A program made the translations under genes and the position numbers. A stretch of DNA of 9,008 bases from Bacillota bacterium. Its GTDB lineage: Bacteria; Bacillota; Bacilli; Tumebacillales; Effusibacillaceae. Shown here piece by piece: positions 6,435 to 9,008 of this stretch; the stretch's first letter is position 1; each line of letters begins with the position of its first letter. Location: the NCBI GenBank assembly GCA_020059765.1, contig JAGVBM010000252.1, positions 1 through 9,008 of the forward strand. Reading direction: 5' to 3'. A model generated the notes under the pieces. The model had not been told where the DNA came from. It was given only the letters and a program-made list of their open reading frames with translations, and did no database searches.

Positions 6435-8371
6435 GGAACAGGCTGATCGCTTAGATAGACTCTGACGGTGGAACCGGGTGGGACCTTCGTTCCTGCGGCT
6501 GGAGCCTGGGCAACGATATGTTTTCCTTGGCCAACTTTTTCCACCCGCAGATTGGAGGAAATCTGGATGATCGTCTTCTGCGCCTCTTCCACAGATAAAC
6601 CGGACAGCTGCGGAACCTCGACCGGACGAATGTCTCCATATTGGTATTCGCGAGGAATACCGTTTTTCCTTGCCGGAACATTCAGATAGTGGAGGGAATC
6701 TGCCAAAATGTTGCCGACCACCGGTGCGGCGATGACCCCGCCGAACACTAGTCCCGCTTTCGGATGATCCACTGCGATGTAGGCCACCAATTTCGGGTCA
6801 TCTGCCGGCGCCATCCCGATAAAAGAGACGATGTAGTGCCCTTGTTTGTATCCCCCGCCTGGTGCCGCTACCTGAGCCGTGCCCGTTTTTCCGGCTATTC
6901 GGTACCCTTCACGGAATGCGTTTTTCCCTGTACCCCTTGCGACAACGCTTTCCAAAGTTTCCCGCACCTTTTTCGCGGTTTCTTCGGAAATGGCCCGGTT
7001 TTTGACTTTCGGTTCAACCGTTTCTATCACCTCACCTGTTTCAGGATCCGACCATTCTTTGGCCACATGAGGCTCCATCAAGAGTCCGCCGTTTGCCACC
7101 GCCGACATTGCCATCACCTGCTGAATCGGGGTCACCGAAACCCCTTGTCCGAAGGAGGTCGTGGCCAGTTCCAACGGGCCGACGCGATTCAGCTTGAACA
7201 TGATTCCCTTGCCCTCTCCCGGCATATCAATGCCGCTCTTTTGACCAAACCCGAATTTGTTGATGTAATCAAACAGCTTTTCTTTTCCCAGACGCTGCCC
7301 CATTAACATAAAGCCTGGGTTGCACGAATTCTCGACCACTTCCAGAAAGCTCTCCGATCCGTGCCCTCCCGCTTTCCAGCAGCGGATCCTGCGTCCTGCC
7401 ACTTCATAATAGCCGGGATCGAAAAAGTAATCGTTCAGATTGATTTTCTTCTCTTCCAATGCTGCAGCCAAGGTGACAATCTTAAATGTGGAACCCGGTT
7501 CGAAAGTTTTCCAGATTGCCAAATTGCGGTTGTACACTTCCTGCGGGTATTCTTTGTATTGCGCCGGATTGAACGTCGGGTAGTTTTCCATTGCAAGAAT
7601 TTCGCCCGTTTTGGGGTCGGCCACAACGGCCATCACCCCGTCCGGATTGTATTGGGCCACGACATTTTCAATTTCCCGCCGAACGAAGGTGGAGATTTCT
7701 TTGTCTATGGTCAGTTTCAGATTTTGTCCGTTTTGCGGGGGAGTGTAAGAATCGTTTTGATTCGGCATTTCTTCGTGCCTTGCATTGGCAAAAAAGGAAA
7801 TGCTGCCCGATTTTCCCCGCAGTCGTTCGTCGTACCACTCTTCCAACCCTGTAAGACCTTGATTGTCAATCCCTGAAAAACCGAGAATATGGGCGGACAA
7901 GGAATCAAAGGGATAATACCGCTTGCCCTCTTCCGTGATATAGATGCCGGGGAGTTTTAATCCTCTGATTTCCTTTGCCTTTTGCTCGTCGATCTTCCGT
8001 CCGCCCGGCGTTACGTATACCAGCAGCGTACGTTTGCTGATTTTCGCCAGCAAATCTTTTGCTTCCACATGCAGCACTTTCGCCAATTTTTCCGCCGTAC
8101 TCGGCTTATCCTTAATTTGTGCGGGAATTGCGATAACAGTCGGCGCGCTCCCGTTGTAGGCAAGAACTTCCCCGTTCCGATCCGTAATAGTGCCTCGTTT
8201 GGATTCGACGGGAATGTTGCGCCGCCACAGATCCTCTGCTTTTTCCGTCAACCATGCGGACTGTATCAACTGGATATACGCCAGGCGGCCGATTAATGCC
8301 ATAAATACCGCTCCCAGTGCAAAAAGAACAATCACCAAACGTTTGCGAAGAGTTCTGTTGATCGCGCGCAC
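6431..8371 (-). CDS. spoVD: stage V sporulation protein D, class B penicillin-binding protein (transpeptidase)
   Basis: A membrane-anchored D,D-transpeptidase that cross-links peptidoglycan; the B. subtilis homologue builds the spore cortex with SpoVE. 646 residues from the GTG start, the same length as B. subtilis SpoVD. A short basic cytoplasmic end is followed by one membrane anchor (about residues 13-35), a PBP-dimer domain (about 45-190), the transpeptidase domain (about 235-565) with active-site STFK (Ser294, Lys297), SCN (349-351) and KTG (495-497), and a single C-terminal PASTA domain (about 583-641). Cys331 and Cys350 match the B. subtilis cysteine pair that forms a regulatory disulfide reduced by StoA. 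The GTG at 8371-8369 has GGAGGAG 8 nt upstream and gives MRAINRTLRKRL, like the B. subtilis N-terminus; an ATG eight codons earlier (8395) has no ribosome binding site. No pbpB, ftsL, rsmH or mraZ lies directly upstream, so a role in division as well cannot be excluded. Confidence 0.95.
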   Translation of the reverse strand: MRAINRTLRKRLVIVLFALGAVFMALIGRLAYIQLIQSAWLTEKAEDLWRRNIPVESKRGTITDRNGEVLAYNGSAPTVIAIPAQIKDKPSTAEKLAKVLHVEAKDLLAKISKRTLLVYVTPGGRKIDEQKAKEIRGLKLPGIYITEEGKRYYPFDSLSAHILGFSGIDNQGLTGLEEWYDERLRGKSGSISFFANARHEEMPNQNDSYTPPQNGQNLKLTIDKEISTFVRREIENVVAQYNPDGVMAVVADPKTGEILAMENYPTFNPAQYKEYPQEVYNRNLAIWKTFEPGSTFKIVTLAAALEEKKINLNDYFFDPGYYEVAGRRIRCWKAGGHGSESFLEVVENSCNPGFMLMGQRLGKEKLFDYINKFGFGQKSGIDMPGEGKGIMFKLNRVGPLELATTSFGQGVSVTPIQQVMAMSAVANGGLLMEPHVAKEWSDPETGEVIETVEPKVKNRAISEETAKKVRETLESVVARGTGKNAFREGYRIAGKTGTAQVAAPGGGYKQGHYIVSFIGMAPADDPKLVAYIAVDHPKAGLVFGGVIAAPVVGNILADSLHYLNVPARKNGIPREYQYGDIRPVEVPQLSGLSVEEAQKTIIQISSNLRVEKVGQGKHIVAQAPAAGTKVPPGSTVRVYLSDQPVP

Positions 8372-8379
8372 CCCATAAT

Positions 8380-8386
8380 CTCCTCC
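8380..8386 (-). promoter_or_regulatory. ribosome binding site deciding the spoVD GTG start
   Basis: Minus-strand GGAGGAG lies 8 nt before the GTG at 8371. If the ATG at 8395 were the start, this strong site would lie inside the coding region (encoding Gly-Gly-Asp) and serve nothing, while that ATG is preceded only by GGTTTTTATGAAACG. Confidence 0.85.
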
Positions 8387-8518
8387 AGTCGACATCGTTT
8401 CATAAAAACCATATGCTTGTCAGCCTTGGACTAGAAGCGAAGAATCGGATATCGGACAGTTTGGGGAGTCAATTGCTCTTCAAGAATGGTGCGGAAAGCA
8501 GACTTGATAGGGGAGAAT

Positions 8519-8547
8519 CTGACAGGAGAAATTGTAAGCTGGATTAT
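8519..8547 (+). promoter_or_regulatory. weak candidate sigma-A promoter for the FTR-like gene
   Basis: CTGACA (8519-8524, five of six to TTGACA) and GATTAT (8542-8547, four of six to TATAAT) are separated by 17 nt. The predicted start near 8554 leaves a leader of about 43 nt with the AGGAGG site. An alternative -10, TATAAC at 8568-8573, has no matching -35. AT-rich surroundings make chance matches likely. Confidence 0.3.
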
Positions 8548-8583
8548 AGAAATATTTTTATCTGGGCTATAACTATTTGTTTT

Positions 8584-8589
8584 AGGAGG
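8584..8589 (+). promoter_or_regulatory. ribosome binding site of the FTR-like gene
   Basis: Perfect AGGAGG, 7 nt before the ATG at 8597. It fixes the start and supports this reading frame over the overlapping plus-strand frame 8413-8697. Confidence 0.9.
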
Positions 8590-8596
8590 CGAAAAT

Positions 8597-9008
8597 ATGG
8601 GACGCTGGAAAGCAAACATCAAAATGTACAAGGAATTTGCAACCGGGTATTTGAAGTATCGCACCCAGATCAAAAAAGCGGACGAATGGATTTATAAATT
8701 TGCCAAATTGAAAGGTTACAGAGTCAATCCGCATCCGATGTACCTTACCAATTTAAAGATCTGGATTTCGGAGAATCAGGATATGTACGGAACCCGGCTG
8801 TGTCCATGCTTTGAGCCGACCGGCGACAAGGCGACCGATCGCAAATTGGTGTGTCCGTGTGCATATGCCGCGCATGACATTGAAACCACCGGAACTTGTC
8901 ACTGCAATCTGTTCGGACGCGGTGATCTGACGGATGAAGAATTTGTTGTGGCCGAACAGGAGTTAATGAAAGAATACCGGATTCCGTTGAAGCTGAACGG
9001 CAATGTAC
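8597..9008 (+). CDS. ferredoxin-thioredoxin reductase catalytic (beta) subunit-like [4Fe-4S] protein (3' end outside window)
   Basis: 137 codons, open at the right edge. It carries the three paired-cysteine motifs of the ferredoxin-thioredoxin reductase catalytic chain: CPC (69-71), CPC (86-88) and CHC (101-103). In plant and cyanobacterial enzymes the first, third, fourth and fifth cysteines hold a [4Fe-4S] cluster and the second and sixth form the redox disulfide; by analogy Cys69, 86, 88 and 101 are ligands and Cys71/Cys103 the active pair. The enzyme would take electrons one at a time from ferredoxin and reduce a thioredoxin-like disulfide. Spacing is CPC-x14-CPC-x12-CHC, against x16 and x8 in the plant form. 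The basic, aromatic N-terminal part (1-68) ends in a helix-like stretch (LTNLKIWISENQDMYG) as in the family. There is no signal peptide or membrane segment, so it is cytoplasmic. No variable (alpha) subunit or ferredoxin gene is visible. It is divergent from spoVD. The family call is firm; the true partner and substrate are unknown. Confidence 0.92.
   Translation, partial: MGRWKANIKMYKEFATGYLKYRTQIKKADEWIYKFAKLKGYRVNPHPMYLTNLKIWISENQDMYGTRLCPCFEPTGDKATDRKLVCPCAYAAHDIETTGTCHCNLFGRGDLTDEEFVVAEQELMKEYRIPLKLNGNV

Larger units (their letters stand above)
8372..8596. other. divergent spoVD / FTR-like intergenic region
   Basis: About 225 bp that must hold control signals for both divergent genes. 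It is AT-richer near the plus-strand gene. On the minus strand I see TATAAT (8548-8543) without a good -35, TTGACT (8472-8467) without a good -10, and CTTACAAT (8538-8531), one base off the sigma-E -10 consensus but without a correctly spaced -35. A short tandem TCCGATA-TCCGATT occurs at 8456-8443. I see no terminator, RNA gene or credible small ORF, and could not assign the spoVD promoter. Confidence 0.6.

Noticed and set aside
8408..8415. CATATGGT close to spoVD as a sigma-E or sigma-K -10
   Set aside because: It matches five of eight sigma-E positions, and no -35-like element lies at the right distance.
8531..8560. Sigma-E promoter for spoVD (AAATATT at 8557-8551 and CTTACAAT at 8538-8531)
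   Set aside because: Each element is one base off consensus, but the spacer is 12 nt rather than the usual 14-15, and the leader would be about 150 nt. Suggestive only, not listed as a promoter.
8413..8697. 94-codon open frame on the plus strand overlapping the FTR-like gene
   Set aside because: It runs out of frame over the AGGAGG and start of the FTR-like gene, lacks its own ribosome binding site, and reads as low-complexity basic sequence.
1..9008. CRISPR array, insertion sequence, tRNA or rRNA
   Set aside because: No multi-copy spaced repeats, transposase motifs, terminal inverted repeats or structural RNA sequences were seen; almost the whole window is occupied by conserved genes.

Overview
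The window comes from a spore-forming, Gram-positive Bacillota chromosome. The evidence is a peptidoglycan/division (dcw-type) cluster holding the sporulation variants spoVD and spoVE, a meso-diaminopimelate-type MurE, strong AGGAGG-like ribosome binding sites, and free use of GTG and TTG starts. Moderate GC, murF inside the cluster and a ferredoxin-thioredoxin reductase homologue next door suggest a relative of the Alicyclobacillaceae (Effusibacillus or Tumebacillus type). That placement is a guess.

Layout: about 93% of the window is one minus-strand gene train. From right to left it reads spoVD (8371-6431), murE (6327-4843), murF (4846-3464), mraY (3450-2488), murD (2430-1075) and spoVE (1038 to beyond the left edge). 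To the right, after a roughly 225-bp divergent intergenic region, a plus-strand gene starts at 8597 and runs off the right edge. It encodes a ferredoxin-thioredoxin reductase catalytic-subunit-like iron-sulfur protein with three Cys-X-Cys motifs.

How the genes work together: MurD, MurE and MurF add D-Glu, meso-diaminopimelate and D-Ala-D-Ala to UDP-MurNAc-L-Ala. MraY moves the finished UDP-MurNAc-pentapeptide onto undecaprenyl phosphate to make lipid I. SpoVE (a SEDS glycosyltransferase) and SpoVD (a class B PBP transpeptidase) form a cognate pair that polymerises and cross-links spore-cortex peptidoglycan.

Regulation readable from sequence: vegetative mur genes are sandwiched between two sporulation genes, and the DNA shows separate control. 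A near-consensus sigma-A promoter (TTGACA-N17-TACATT) begins at the spoVD stop codon and would drive murE onward. An exact match to the sigma-E -10 element (CATACAAT) lies in the last codons of murD, just ahead of spoVE. The murE leader also carries a 16-bp direct repeat.

Most interesting points: (1) the FTR-like gene, with cysteine spacing unlike the plant/cyanobacterial enzyme, lies divergent from a SpoVD that keeps the two cysteines known as a redox switch in Bacillus subtilis; (2) the embedded promoters; (3) corrected GTG and TTG starts for spoVD and spoVE.
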